Assembly: GCA_963803085.1 (NCBI GenBank)
Contig: CAWDLE010000023.1
Location: forward strand, 124,001-188,000
Length of the DNA stretch: 64,000 nt
DNA from: JACVRW01 sp963803085
Lineage (GTDB): Bacteria; Actinomycetota; Thermoleophilia; Solirubrobacterales; Thermoleophilaceae
Direction: 5' to 3'
Part shown: in pieces, positions 26,276-35,800 of the stretch
Position numbering within the stretch: position 1 is the first letter of the stretch
Layout: the number at the start of each line of letters is the position of its first letter
Program-made: the position numbers and the translations under genes
Notes under the pieces: generated by a model
What the model was told of the DNA's origin: nothing
The model's input: only the letters and a program-made list of their open reading frames with translations
Database searches by the model: none

Positions 26276-26992
26276 TCAGCCGCGGAATGCGAAGCGGAAG
26301 TAGTTCGCGAGGCCCTCGTTGCCGCCAAGGGCCTTCAGCTGGGCGCTGGCCGCCTCGAGCGCGGCGTCGTAGCGAGAGCCCCAATGGGAGCGCGCGGCCG
26401 CGCGCTGCCGGTTCGAGACGTAGCGGACGAAGTCGTTGTAGATCTTGCCGGCGTAGTAGTCGCCGCTCACGCCGTGCTCGCCGCCGATCTTGAACTCGCG
26501 CACCTTCTTCAGCGCCGTGTTGAAGGTGGCGCAGGTGCCGAAGGAGTTGGCGGCGCGGTTGTAGACGACGCGCTGGCGCTGTGCGTCGATGCCGGCCTGT
26601 AGGACCGGGTCGGACAGCGGCGTATCGAAGCGGTGCAGGAAGCGCTCGAAGAATGGGGCGTACACGTCGATCCAGGCGCTCTCGATGGCGACCGTGTTCA
26701 GGCTGCTCCAGAGGGCCTTGGCGCCGCGCGCGTAGGCGTTCCGCTGCGCGCGGTCGCGCACCCCGCGGATTCGCTTCCAGCCGCTCCCCTTGGTGCGGCA
26801 TGCGGCAAGAGCGGCCGTGGCGGCCTGCTCGCGCGCCTTGACCTGGCCGACGGCACCGTTCTTCTGCTTGCCGAGCTCGCTCATGGCGCTCTCGATCCGC
26901 AGCACGTCGGCGGGCCGCTGGACCTGCGCGGACGCCGGGGCCACCGCCCCAAGGGCGAAGAGAACGCACAGGATGATCACGCGGCGGGCCAT
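26276..26992 (-). CDS. Secreted protein of unknown function
   Basis: A 238-residue protein with a clear signal peptide (VIILCVLFALGAVAPASAQ) and a mature part that is largely alpha-helical and basic, with two cysteines (AACRTKG, FGTCATF) that could form a disulfide. I do not recognise a domain. Repeated R/K/A-rich helices (REQAATAALAACR, RDRAQRNAYARGAKALW) suggest a helical bundle. It ends 13 bases before the chosen fbiC start, which may simply reflect gene packing. Confidence 0.7.
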   Translation of the reverse strand: MARRVIILCVLFALGAVAPASAQVQRPADVLRIESAMSELGKQKNGAVGQVKAREQAATAALAACRTKGSGWKRIRGVRDRAQRNAYARGAKALWSSLNTVAIESAWIDVYAPFFERFLHRFDTPLSDPVLQAGIDAQRQRVVYNRAANSFGTCATFNTALKKVREFKIGGEHGVSGDYYAGKIYNDFVRYVSNRQRAAARSHWGSRYDAALEAASAQLKALGGNEGLANYFRFAFRG

Positions 26993-27026
26993 GCCCCCTG
27001 AAGATCGGCCGCCGGGGCGCCCTTCT

Positions 27027-28926
27027 TTAGGGGTAGAGCGGCGTGGCGCGGTAGCGCTCGCGCACCAGCTCGAAGGCCGGCTTGCGCACTCCCTCGTAAG
27101 TGATCAGGCCCTTGTGGTGACGGGTGTTCGGCTCGTACTCCGGCGGGCGCCGGCCGGCGCCGCCCTGCCAGCCGGGGTAGATCTCGAACTCGCGCAGGGT
27201 CCAGTAAATCGCTCCCGAGAGGGCGGGGGAGCGATCGATCACGTCGAGCGTGCGGGCCGCGTGGAAGCTCTGGAACGGGTAGCCGCCCTTCAGGTCCGGC
27301 GCCGCGGCGGCCAGCTCCGGGCGCCCCTCGGCGCCCCACTCCGTCATCACGATCGCCTCGGCGGGATAGAGGTCACGCAGCTCGCGGATGTACGGCTCGA
27401 GCAGGTCGAAGTCCTCCACCCAGGGGTACCAGCCGAAGTACTGGTTCAGCCCGATCATGTCGAACGAGTGATAGGTGAACTGCTCCGCGAAGCCGGGGCG
27501 ACCCTTGATGTCGACGGAGATCGGAACGGTGGGGTCGAGGTCGCGCGCCTGGGCCTGCGCCTCGAGCAGGAAGCGCTCTGTGCCGGGCTTCTGGTCGGGC
27601 GTGAAGGTCAGCTCGTTCGCGACCGAGTGCGTGAGCACCGACGGGTGGCTGCGCGCGGCCGTGACGGTACGGCGCACGGTGTCCAGAGCGCGCTCGCGCT
27701 CCTTCGGGCGCCAGAGCAGGTGCGCGCCTGCGTCGCGCTGCCAGATGGGCGCCTGGCTCCAGACGAAGATCCCGGCGCGGTCGAGCCGGCTGAGCAGCCG
27801 ATCGTTCAGGAGGTAGTGGGCTCGTGTGATGTTCGCCCCGAGATCCTTAAGGTCCGCGACGATCCGGTCCATGTCGGCGCCGGTAAGCGCGGCGCCCGAG
27901 CCCGGCATGTCCTCATGGATCGACGCTCCGCGCAGCTGGATCTGGCGGTTGTTCAGCCACAGGTGCCCGCGCTTCACCTCCACCGAGCGCAGCCCGATCC
28001 GGCGCCGCTCGCGCTGCACCGTCCGGCCGCGATCGCGCAGGGTGATGTCAGCGGCGTACAGACGAGGCGCATCGGGCGACCACAGCTCCGGCGCAGGCAC
28101 CCGCATCGAGAGCTGGAGGCGACGCTGTTTCGAGAGCTGGCGCGGGAGGCGGAAACGCCGCGAGGTCACCCGGCCGCCCGGTGCGCGCAGCTTCACGTCG
28201 AGCGATGGCGCGATGGCGCGGGCGCCACGGCGCTGGAGCAGCCCGTCGAGGACGAGCTCGGCCCGGCAGCCGCGCGCCGGCCCGCGGCAGCTCACGCGCG
28301 ACATCGTCGCCAAGGTCCTCGATGTGCGCCGTTCCTGCGGGCACCAGCTTCACCGGCCGGACGATCCCATTCCAGTTCCACCATGCCTCGGGCAGGTCCG
28401 GGTCCTTGCGCCCGTCGACGATCACTACGAGCTCGTTCCGCCGCCCCGGCCGCAGGCCGCGGGCCTCCACCGTGAACGGCGTATAGGGATCGACGTTGCG
28501 CCCGATGCGGCGCCCGTTCAGGAACACGCCCGCGTTGCGGCGGACGCTCTCGAAGCGCAGCAGCCAGCTGAACCCGCGCGGAGTGGCCGGGCCGCGGAAG
28601 CTCACCCGGTAGCGCCGCACCTGGCCGGGATACAGCGCGGGCAGCGCGCGCGTGTCGAACACGCTCGGCACCCGTGCCGGTTGCCAATCACCCGGCGCCT
28701 GGGCGGCCACGCCGGCGGCCGTCGCAGGGATCGCGGGCCCGGCGCCCTCGGGCGCGGTCTCCTCGGGAGGCGCCGGCTGCGGCTCCGCCGGGGCCGCCGG
28801 CGCCACGCGCCGCTCCCAGCCGCTCGAGAGCGTCACCTCGCGCGGGGCTGCGGCGAGCGCGGGCGCGGCCAGGGCAGCCGCAGCGACGGCGACGCCGGAG
28901 GCCACGAGTACGCAGGGGCGCCGCAT
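27027..28926 (-). CDS. Secreted glycoside hydrolase family 2 enzyme, interrupted by a frameshift
   Basis: A signal peptide (VLVASGVAVAAAALAAPALA) and a low-complexity Pro/Ala linker precede a GH2 N-terminal jelly roll (YRVSFRGPATPRGFSWLLRFESV, VFLNGRRIGRN). An Ig-like domain and a TIM barrel follow. The acid/base glutamate is in HSVANELTF and the nucleophile in VMTEWGAEG. The frame breaks at 28310-28313: HIEDL must shift by one extra base to reach ATMSRVSCRGPA. Joined length is ~632 residues. It may be a beta-galactosidase, -mannosidase or -glucuronidase; specificity is open. Confidence 0.83.
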
Positions 28927-28978
28927 CACGGGCACCACCGTACCCAGATGTGAAGATTCTGTCTGAGAGAGTTCGCGC

Positions 28979-30229
28979 GTGCCGCCGCTTGCCGCAGGGG
29001 TCGATTTCCTTGACGCGCCCCTCGCGGTGTTCGGGCTGCTGCTGGTGGGAGGCGCCCTCGTCTCTGGGCTGGCGCGAAGGTCGTTCCTGTCGCTGACGGC
29101 GGCCTTCGTGGCCGTCGGGTTCGTGCTGGGGGAGGGGGGATTCGAGGTGCTGAATCTGGATCCCACCTCGGAGTTCGTGCAGGGCCTCGCCGTGGTGGCA
29201 CTCATCGTGATCCTGTTCCGCGACGGCCTCGAGGTCGAGCAGGAGATGCTCCAGGAGGCTTGGCACCTCCCGCTGCGCAAGCTGGCGCTGGCCATGCCGC
29301 TCACCTGCGTGTTCGTCGCGCTTGTGACGCACGCGCTCACCGATCTCGGCTGGACGGAGTCCTTCCTCGTGGGAGCGCTGCTCTCGCCGACCGACCCGGT
29401 GCTGTCGTCGGCCGTGGTCACGAACCCGCGCGTGCCCCGGTTCGTCCGCCACTCGCTCAACCTGGAGTCGGGCCTGAACGACGGCCTTGCGCTGCCGGCC
29501 GTGCTGGCGTTCACGGCCGCCGCGTCCGGCGACGACGATTTCGTCTGGTGGCAGTTCGTGCTTCAGGACGTGCTGGTCGGGGTGTTCACGGGGCTCGCCG
29601 TGGCCTTCGTTGCCTCCCGCCTGATGCCAAAGGGGCGGTCGCTTGGCCACGCGATCAGCTCGCACCAGAAGGCGTTGTACGGGCTCGGCGTGGCGTTCGC
29701 CGCCTACGGCACGGCAACGCTGTCTCCCGAGGGCAACGGGTTCATCGCGGTGTTCGTGGCCGCGATCGCCTTCGGTATCTGGCGGCCCGACATACGCGAG
29801 TGCTTCGAGGCGCAGAGCGAGGACATCGTCGAGATCGTGAAGCTCGGCGTGTTCGTCGTCTTCGGCGCGATCATCACGCTCGACGGGCTGTTCGGCGACG
29901 GGTGGGCGGCGGTGGGGATCGTGGTGTTCACGCTCCTGGTCGCTCGCCCCGTGGCGGTCTTCGCCGCCCTTGCCGGATCGCGGCAGGTGGACACGGCCGA
30001 GAAGGCGTTCATGGCCTGGTTCGGGCCGAAGGGCGTGGCCACGATGGCGTTCGCCCTGTTCGTGCTCGGGTCGGCCGCCCCGGAGGGCGAGCGCATCGCG
30101 AACATCGCCGCGCTCGCGGTGCTGGTCTCAATCGCGGCCCACGGTCTCACCGACCATCCGGGCAGTGAGTGGATCGCGCGGCGAGAAATGCGCAAAAAAC
30201 AGGTGACGCATACACCCCAACCCGGGTAG
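28979..30229 (+). CDS. CPA1-family cation/proton antiporter
   Basis: A 416-residue polytopic membrane protein with about 11-12 helices. The conserved SPTDPVLSSAVV and LNLESGLNDGLALPAV segments, the latter carrying the ND pair of the CPA1 transport site, mark it as an NhaP-type Na+/H+ or K+/H+ antiporter. FMAWFGPKGVATM near the C-terminus is also typical. There is no cytoplasmic TrkA/RCK extension, unlike many relatives. The start is GTG, 52 bases from the divergent GH2 gene. A second CPA1 antiporter of different length lies at 50696-52291. Confidence 0.9.
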   Translation: MPPLAAGVDFLDAPLAVFGLLLVGGALVSGLARRSFLSLTAAFVAVGFVLGEGGFEVLNLDPTSEFVQGLAVVALIVILFRDGLEVEQEMLQEAWHLPLRKLALAMPLTCVFVALVTHALTDLGWTESFLVGALLSPTDPVLSSAVVTNPRVPRFVRHSLNLESGLNDGLALPAVLAFTAAASGDDDFVWWQFVLQDVLVGVFTGLAVAFVASRLMPKGRSLGHAISSHQKALYGLGVAFAAYGTATLSPEGNGFIAVFVAAIAFGIWRPDIRECFEAQSEDIVEIVKLGVFVVFGAIITLDGLFGDGWAAVGIVVFTLLVARPVAVFAALAGSRQVDTAEKAFMAWFGPKGVATMAFALFVLGSAAPEGERIANIAALAVLVSIAAHGLTDHPGSEWIARREMRKKQVTHTPQPG

Positions 30230-30287
30230 TAGGGTGCAACCGCAGCCTCTGGCAGGGGGCTCGGCACAACTTCAAATGGGGGCTTCC

Positions 30288-30989
30288 ATGCATTTCTTGC
30301 GCATTCGGCTCGGGGTCATCGCGACAGCGACGACCGCAGCGCTTCTGTCCCTCCCGGTCGTCGCGGCCGGTCAGGTTCCCTCGGTGGGGGGCGTCGTCGG
30401 CGGAGTCACCGATCAGCTCCCGAGCCTTCCCGCGCCAGCGCTCCCGGCCCCGGCGCTCCCCGCGCCGTCGCTACCTGCGCTGCCCCAGGTCCAGACACCC
30501 GCTCCGGCGCCAGCTCCGGCGCCCGTTCCCAAACTGCCGGCGCCTCCGTCGGCTCCCGCGCCGGCCCTTCCCCAGGCGCCCGTGCCCGGGTTGCCGAACC
30601 CCGGCGGTACCGCGCCGGCCCCGGCGGGGTCATCACCCTCTCAGAGCGCGCCCTCGGCGGGCCGCTCGGCGCCCTCATCGAACGCAACCGCCGGCGGCTC
30701 GGGCAAAGCCAGCAACGGTCGGGCGGCCGAGTCGGGCGGTCAGCGTGACGGCGGAGGAAAGGCCAAGCGTTCCTACGGCGAAGCGGGCGGCTTGAGCGAG
30801 GGTTTGGCTATGGCGAACACGGACGCAGACCTCGCCAGCGCCGCGGTCCAGGGGGATGCCGCCGACCTCCCGGACAATCCAAGTCCGGACACCGCTCCGT
30901 TCACGGGCTTGCAGCTCGCCTACCTCGTCGCGATGGGGCTGATGCTCGCCACAGCAGGGTTGACGGTTCGCCGGATGGCCAGGCGCTGA
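30288..30989 (+). CDS. Proline/alanine-rich surface protein with C-terminal membrane anchor
   Basis: A 233-residue exported protein: a signal peptide (IRLGVIATATTAALLSLPVVAAG), a degenerate repeat region of LPAPALPAP- and PAPAPAPV-type units (about residues 40-110), a Ser/Gly/Asn-rich low-complexity stretch, then a C-terminal membrane helix (LQLAYLVAMGLMLATAGLTV) followed by RRMARR. This layout, a Pro-rich spacer plus membrane anchor and basic tail, is that of cell-wall-spanning proteins; there is no LPXTG motif. An in-frame ATG four codons upstream is possible. Function unknown. Confidence 0.72.
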   Translation: MHFLRIRLGVIATATTAALLSLPVVAAGQVPSVGGVVGGVTDQLPSLPAPALPAPALPAPSLPALPQVQTPAPAPAPAPVPKLPAPPSAPAPALPQAPVPGLPNPGGTAPAPAGSSPSQSAPSAGRSAPSSNATAGGSGKASNGRAAESGGQRDGGGKAKRSYGEAGGLSEGLAMANTDADLASAAVQGDAADLPDNPSPDTAPFTGLQLAYLVAMGLMLATAGLTVRRMARR

Positions 30990-31003
30990 TTAGATTCCCA
31001 GGC

Positions 31004-31327
31004 ATGGAGACCTGGGACCTTGCTTCGCTCGACGTCAAGCCGCACCAGCCGGAGGTCCTGCGCAGTGATCCTGAGGCCCGCGTGATCGCGATCACCCTGC
31101 CGGCGGGCGAGGGGCTCCAGGAGCACCAGGTTCACGAGCGCGCCTGGATGGTGGTCGCCGCCGGCGAGGTGGAGGTCGAGGAGGACGGCAGGACCGTGGC
31201 GGGCGGCTGCGGCTTCGTCGCGCACTTCGATCCCAAAGAGCCCCACGAGGTGCGCGCCAAGACCGACGCGCGCGTGATCCTGCTGCTTGCGCCCTGGCCG
31301 GGCGAGGGGCACCCGAGTCAGCGCTAG
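31004..31327 (+). CDS. Small cupin domain protein
   Basis: A 107-residue single cupin: PAGEGLQEHQVHERAWMVVAAGEVEVEEDG carries motif 1 (two histidines and a glutamate), and GGCGFVAHFDPKEPHEVRAKTDARVILL motif 2. Small cupins of this kind are metal-binding or sensory; no substrate can be named. It lies 12 bases before ccmE and could be co-transcribed with the cytochrome maturation genes. Confidence 0.82.
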   Translation: METWDLASLDVKPHQPEVLRSDPEARVIAITLPAGEGLQEHQVHERAWMVVAAGEVEVEEDGRTVAGGCGFVAHFDPKEPHEVRAKTDARVILLLAPWPGEGHPSQR

Positions 31328-31339
31328 CATCCGGGGCGA

Positions 31340-31732
31340 ATGGACCCCTCGCGAAAGCGCAAGCTGCGGCTGGTCGTGGCGCTCACGGCCGCCGTTCTGC
31401 TCGCCACCGCCCTCATCTACACGAGCTTCAGCGCCTCCACGGAGGCCAGCAAGCCGAGCGAGCTCCAGCCCGGCAGGTCGTATGACGTGACCGGCAAGGT
31501 CGTCCAGGGTTCGATCCGGCACAGCGGCGACGACCTGCGCTTCCGGATCCGCGACCGCGACGGCACGGAGTCCGTCCCGGTCACCTACACCGGCGTCGTG
31601 CCGGACCCGTTCCGGGAGGGCCGCGAGGTGATCGTCTCCGGGGAGCTCGAGAACGGCACGTTCGTGGCCGAGCGCGACTCGCTCGTCACGAAGTGCCCGT
31701 CGAAGTTCACCAAGGACGAGTCCGCGAGCTGA
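31340..31732 (+). CDS. ccmE: CcmE heme chaperone, cysteine (CxxxF) variant
   Basis: A 130-residue CcmE: N-terminal membrane anchor (LRLVVALTAAVLLATALIYTSF) and an OB-fold (GRSYDVTGKVVQGSIRH, FRIRD, VPVTYTGVVPDPFREGREVIVSGEL). CcmE carries heme covalently before handing it to CcmF. Classical CcmE uses the histidine of an HxxxY motif. Here the equivalent is LVTKCPSKF with cysteine at about residue 119 and phenylalanine in place of tyrosine, resembling the CxxxY variants described from archaea and some bacteria. It precedes ccmF by one base. Confidence 0.92.
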   Translation: MDPSRKRKLRLVVALTAAVLLATALIYTSFSASTEASKPSELQPGRSYDVTGKVVQGSIRHSGDDLRFRIRDRDGTESVPVTYTGVVPDPFREGREVIVSGELENGTFVAERDSLVTKCPSKFTKDESAS

Positions 31733-31733
31733 C

Positions 31734-33894
31734 GTGGCCGGCGTCGGCTCCGCCTGCCTCGCCGTCGCGCTGCTGACGGCGCTCTACGCCGTCGTCGCCT
31801 CGGTCTACGGAGCCCGGAGCAGCGCGCCGCGAGTGGATCACGTCGGGCCGCCGCGCGATCTACTGCGTGGCCGCACTGTGCGTGGTCGCCTTCGGACTGC
31901 TCGAGTCGGCGTTCCTGCGCTCGGACTTCTCGTTCGCGCTGGTGGCCGAGGGCTCCTCGACGGACACGCCGACCTTCTACAAGGTCACCGCGCTCTGGGC
32001 CACGCAGGACGGCTCGCTTCTCCTGTGGGCCACGCTGCTGTCGCTGTTCGCCAGCGCGGTGCTGTTCCTCACGCGGCGCTCGCTGCGCGACATCGCGCCG
32101 TACGCGACCGCCGTGCTCGGCTTCATCGCCGCCTTCTTCCTGCTGCTGATGGTCGGCTGGGAGAACCCGTTCGACACGCTCGCCATGCCGCCGGCCGAGG
32201 GCGCCGGCCTGAACCCGCTCCTGCGCCACCCCGCGATGATGATCCACCCGCCAATGCTCTACACGGGCTACGTGGGCTTCTCGATCCCGTTCGCCTTCGC
32301 GATCGGTGCGCTCATCGCTCGCCGCACCGGCGCCGACTGGATCCGCGCCACCCGCCGCTTCGCGCTGATCGCCTGGACCTTCCTCGGCACCGGGATCATG
32401 CTCGGCGCGCTCTGGTCGTACACCGAGCTTGGCTGGGGCGGCTACTGGGCCTGGGATCCGGTCGAGAACGCGTCGGTGATGCCGTGGCTCGTGGGCACCG
32501 CGTTCCTGCACTCGATCATGGTGCAGGAGAAGCGCGGGATGCTGAAGGTCTGGAACGTGTCGCTGATCTGCGCCACGTTCACGCTCGCGCTGATGGGGAC
32601 CTTCCTGGTCCGGAGCGGGATCCTCGAGTCGATCCACGCGTTCGGCGCGTCCACGATCGGCGTGCAGTTCCTCGTATTCATCGGCATCGTGATCGCCGGC
32701 TCGGCGGCGCTGATCATCGCCCGGCTGCCCGACCTGCGCTCGGAGGCGCGGCTCGACTCGCTGCTCTCGCGCGAGGCGTTCTTCCTGCTGAACAACCTGG
32801 TCCTCGTCGGACTCTGCCTCGTGATCCTCTGGGGCACGTTCTTCCCGCTGATCTCCGAGGCGATCACCGGCACGGAGGCGAGCGTGGGGCCGCCGTGGTT
32901 CAACCGCCTCGTCGTTCCGCTCGCGCTCGTGCTCGTCCTGCTCACCGCCATCGGGCCGATGCTCGCGTGGCGGCGCTTCTCGCCCTCCTCGCTGCGGCGG
33001 ATCCTGACGGTGCCGCTCGTGGTGGTCGCGACCGTGCTCGTGCTGCTCCTGGCCCTCACTGACGCGGCGGACAGCCCGCCCTCGCTCGCCATGTTCTGCC
33101 TGGTCGCGTTCGTTCTGGCGGCGGTGGGGCAGGAGCTCTGGCGCGGCACCATGGCCCGCCGCACGATGACCGGCGAGTCCTGGCCGCGGGCGCTGGCACG
33201 GCTCACCGGTCGCAATCGGCGCCGCTATGGCGGCTTCCTGGTGCATGCCGGCATCGCGGTGCTGTTCCTGGGAGTGGCGGCGTCGTCCGCGTTCCTCGAC
33301 CAGCGTGACGTGCGCCTCTCGCCCGGGGAGTCGTTCGAGGTGAACGGCTACAAGGTGACCTACCGCGAGGCCACGGCCAAGCTCGGCGGCGACTCCTCCG
33401 GCACCGGCGCGCCGATCTCGTTCGGCGCGGTGCTCGATGTGCGCAAGGACGGCAAGCACTTCGTCCTGCGGCCCTTGCGCAACTACTACTCGAGCAGCGA
33501 CCCCTCGCTCGGCACGATCTCGCGCTTCTTCGAGGGCGAGGCCACCAGCGAGGTCGACGTGCGCTGGGGGCTCACGCGCGACTTCTGGCTGGCGGTGCGC
33601 CCCGACATCGGATCGCTCGAAGGGCCGATTCGCGAGGCCGACGCCAAATTCGCGGACTCGCCCGGTGACGTTCAGGCGCTGATCGTGGCCGCGCTGGCCG
33701 AGAAGTACCGCAGCGACCCTCCGCCCGCGGCCTTCCGCGCGATCGCGTCACCGCTCGTCGTTTGGATCTGGATTGGCGGCGGCATAGCGATCCTGGGCGC
33801 GCTGATCGCGGCATGGCCATCGCCCGAGGCACGGCTGCGGCGGGTGCGCTCGCTCTACTCGGCCCGCGTGGGCCAAGAGCTCTCGCGCGCGTAG
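31734..33894 (+). CDS. ccmF: CcmF heme lyase subunit, interrupted by a frameshift
   Basis: A large polytopic membrane protein that ligates heme to apocytochrome c. The tryptophan-rich heme-handling motif is WGGYWAWDPVENASVMPWL; HPAMMIHPPMLYTGYVGF gives conserved histidines. The first membrane helix (ACLAVALLTALYAVVASVYGARSSA) is in one frame and the rest, from REWITSGRRAIYC, in another. One extra base within 31821-31830 explains this. Joined, the protein is about 719 residues. The GTG start is one base after the ccmE stop. Confidence 0.9.
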
Positions 33895-33900
33895 ACGCCG

Positions 33901-34200
33901 GTGGATTACGCGCTCGCCCTGCTGGTGCTGGCCGCGATCGTCGCGGCCGTGCTGTGGCTGCCGCTGCGCCGCCGCGGAGTGGAGGAGCGGCGCGAGGAGA
34001 CGATGCTGGCCGAGCTGAACGCCGCCAAGGAGGCGAAGTACCGCGAGATCCGCGACGCCGAGCTCGACCACCAGATGGGCAAGCTCTCGCGGGAGGACTG
34101 GCGCTCGGTGGACCGAGACCTGCGCGGGGAGGCGATCGAGATCCTGCGCCAGCTCGACCGGCTGGAGGGACGCACGCCCGACGGCGGCATGGACCGCTAG
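33901..34200 (+). CDS. Small CcmI-like membrane protein
   Basis: A 99-residue protein with one N-terminal helix (ALALLVLAAIVAAVLWLPLRRRG) and a charged helical tail (EETMLAELNAAKEAKYREIRDAELDHQMGKLSREDWRSVDRDLRGEAIEILRQLDRLEG). This matches the N-terminal membrane/coiled segment of CcmI/CycH, which holds apocytochrome c for CcmF, but the TPR part is absent. The position just after ccmF supports a role in the same pathway; the family assignment is moderate. Confidence 0.72.
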   Translation: MDYALALLVLAAIVAAVLWLPLRRRGVEERREETMLAELNAAKEAKYREIRDAELDHQMGKLSREDWRSVDRDLRGEAIEILRQLDRLEGRTPDGGMDR

Positions 34201-34212
34201 CCTTCCGGGCCG

Positions 34213-34437
34213 ATGGAAGCCATTCTCAGCGGCCTGCAGATCATCCTCGCGGTCATCGTGATCGTGCTGATCCTGCTGCACTCCGGCAAGGACGCCGGGC
34301 TCTCAGGAGCCTTCGGCGTCGGCACCGGCGCAGGACCCTTCGGCGGCGGCTCGCTGGTAGAGCGCAACCTGAACCGCTGGACGATCTTCTTCTCGGCGCT
34401 GTTCGTCGCCAACGTGATCGCCCTGCTGAAGATCTAG
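34213..34437 (+). CDS. secG: Preprotein translocase subunit SecG
   Basis: A 74-residue membrane protein with two helices (LSGLQIILAVIVIVLILLHSG and RWTIFFSALFVANVIALL) separated by the Gly-rich loop GLSGAFGVGTGAGPFGGGSLVERNLNR. This is the SecG pattern. SecG sits beside SecYE and assists SecA-driven export. It is the last gene of the ccmE-ccmF run, 12 bases after the CcmI-like gene, and is convergent with tldE. Confidence 0.93.
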   Translation: MEAILSGLQIILAVIVIVLILLHSGKDAGLSGAFGVGTGAGPFGGGSLVERNLNRWTIFFSALFVANVIALLKI

Positions 34438-34447
34438 CGCCGGCCGC

Positions 34448-35800
34448 TCAGCCCGCTGCGCCTGTGAAGCGGACGGCGTCCGCGCGAAGGGCCGGGCATA
34501 CGACCCCGTACGCGAAGCGGCGGCCGTAGAACTCGCCGTCGCTCGTGAGCTTCTGCTCGCGGGTGAGCCCCTTTGCGCGGGAGAAGACCCCGAGGACGCT
34601 GTCCGTGAGGCGCAGGTCTCGGAGGGGGCGGGTGACCTTGCCGTCCTCGATCAGGAATGTGCCGTCGCGCGTGACGGCGGTTATCAGCGTCTCCTTGGGC
34701 CGCACCACGTTCGCGTACCAGAGGCGCGTCACGTAGATGCCGCGCTCCACCTCGGAGCAGAGCTCGGCCTCGTCGTGCGCGCCGCCGCCCGCGAGCACCA
34801 GGTTCGTGGGGTGGGGCCCGCTCGGGTTTCCGCCCGGGGTGAGCGCATGGCCGGTGCTGGCCGTGCCGGCGAGGGCCGCGCTGCGGACATCGTGGGCCAC
34901 CGCATGCGCTACCCCGTCCTGGATCAGCGGCAGCGGCGCCTTCTGGGTCCCCTCGGCGTCGAACGAGCGCGGGAGCGTGCGCGCACTCGTGGGCGAGTCG
35001 GAGAGGTTGATCGCGGGCGCGGTGATCAGGTCCCCGATACGCCCGACCAGGGCTCCGCGCCCCTCCGCGTACGCGAGGCCGTTGAAGGCCGTCTCCCCGA
35101 GCAGGTCGAGCAGCCAGCCCACCGCCTGGGGCTCGAAGACGACCGGGTACGAGCCCGCAGGAAGCTCCGCGGGCTCGCCGGAGGAAGCCGCCTTGAGCGC
35201 GGCCCGCTCGGCGAGCGCTCCGGCGGAAAGCTCGCCCATCGCCACGGCCGCCTGCGACGCGTATCCGCTGCGGCCGTTCGGTGCGATGCAGATCACTTTC
35301 ATGAACGCATCGGTCCGGCGCTCCTCTCCGCCCTCGCCCTCGGTGGCCCATGCCTGGTCCTGCTCGCCGACGGTCCAGATTCCATGGGCCTCGACCCCGT
35401 GTGCCTCTGCCTCCACGAAAGCGTCGGCAAGCGCTGCGCCCCCGGTTGCGGGATCGAGCTCCGAGGTGGCCGGGTCGAAAAGCTTGAGGGTCGCCGCTTC
35501 GGAGCTGGGGGAGAAGCCCGGGAAGCTGCCGTCGTGGGTCGCCTCGGCGGCCTCGGCCGCCAGTCGCGCACGGGCGGCACAGTCGGACAGCGACTCGTCG
35601 TCCACGGCGTTGGTGGCTGCTCGCCCGACGTTCCCTCGCAATGGCACGGCGATCTCGACGGTCACGTCGTCGATCCCGGTGGACTGGGTCGGCCTGCTCG
35701 CGGCGAAGCGCAGCAGCAGCGAGCGCTCGCGCGTGACCAGCGCCAGCGCGCCGGGTCCGCCTCGCCTGACCGCCCGCTCCGCGAGCTCCAGCGTGTTCAC
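34448..35800 (-). CDS. tldE: TldE/PmbA-like protease subunit
   Basis: A 450-residue TldD/PmbA-family protein lacking the HExxxH zinc motif, so it is the non-catalytic TldE partner. Typical features are GSYPVVFEPQAVGWLLDLLGETAFNGLAY, FDAEGTQKAPLPLIQDGV and the C-terminal LVLAGGGAHDEAELCSEVERGIYVTRLWYANVV. TldD/TldE heterodimers degrade unfolded peptides and mature some peptide natural products. The ATG-side overlap with tldD (4 bases, 35797-35800) shows translational coupling. Confidence 0.93.
   Translation of the reverse strand: MNTLELAERAVRRGGPGALALVTRERSLLLRFAASRPTQSTGIDDVTVEIAVPLRGNVGRAATNAVDDESLSDCAARARLAAEAAEATHDGSFPGFSPSSEAATLKLFDPATSELDPATGGAALADAFVEAEAHGVEAHGIWTVGEQDQAWATEGEGGEERRTDAFMKVICIAPNGRSGYASQAAVAMGELSAGALAERAALKAASSGEPAELPAGSYPVVFEPQAVGWLLDLLGETAFNGLAYAEGRGALVGRIGDLITAPAINLSDSPTSARTLPRSFDAEGTQKAPLPLIQDGVAHAVAHDVRSAALAGTASTGHALTPGGNPSGPHPTNLVLAGGGAHDEAELCSEVERGIYVTRLWYANVVRPKETLITAVTRDGTFLIEDGKVTRPLRDLRLTDSVLGVFSRAKGLTREQKLTSDGEFYGRRFAYGVVCPALRADAVRFTGAAG

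Noticed and set aside
30380..30620. Repetitive GC-rich tract as a CRISPR or tandem-repeat array
   Set aside because: The repeats are in-frame Pro/Ala/Leu codons of the surface protein, without constant repeats and unique spacers.
31585..33459. 624-codon minus-strand frame opposite ccmF
   Set aside because: Low-complexity R/E/H/Q composition typical of antisense reading; ccmF has family motifs.
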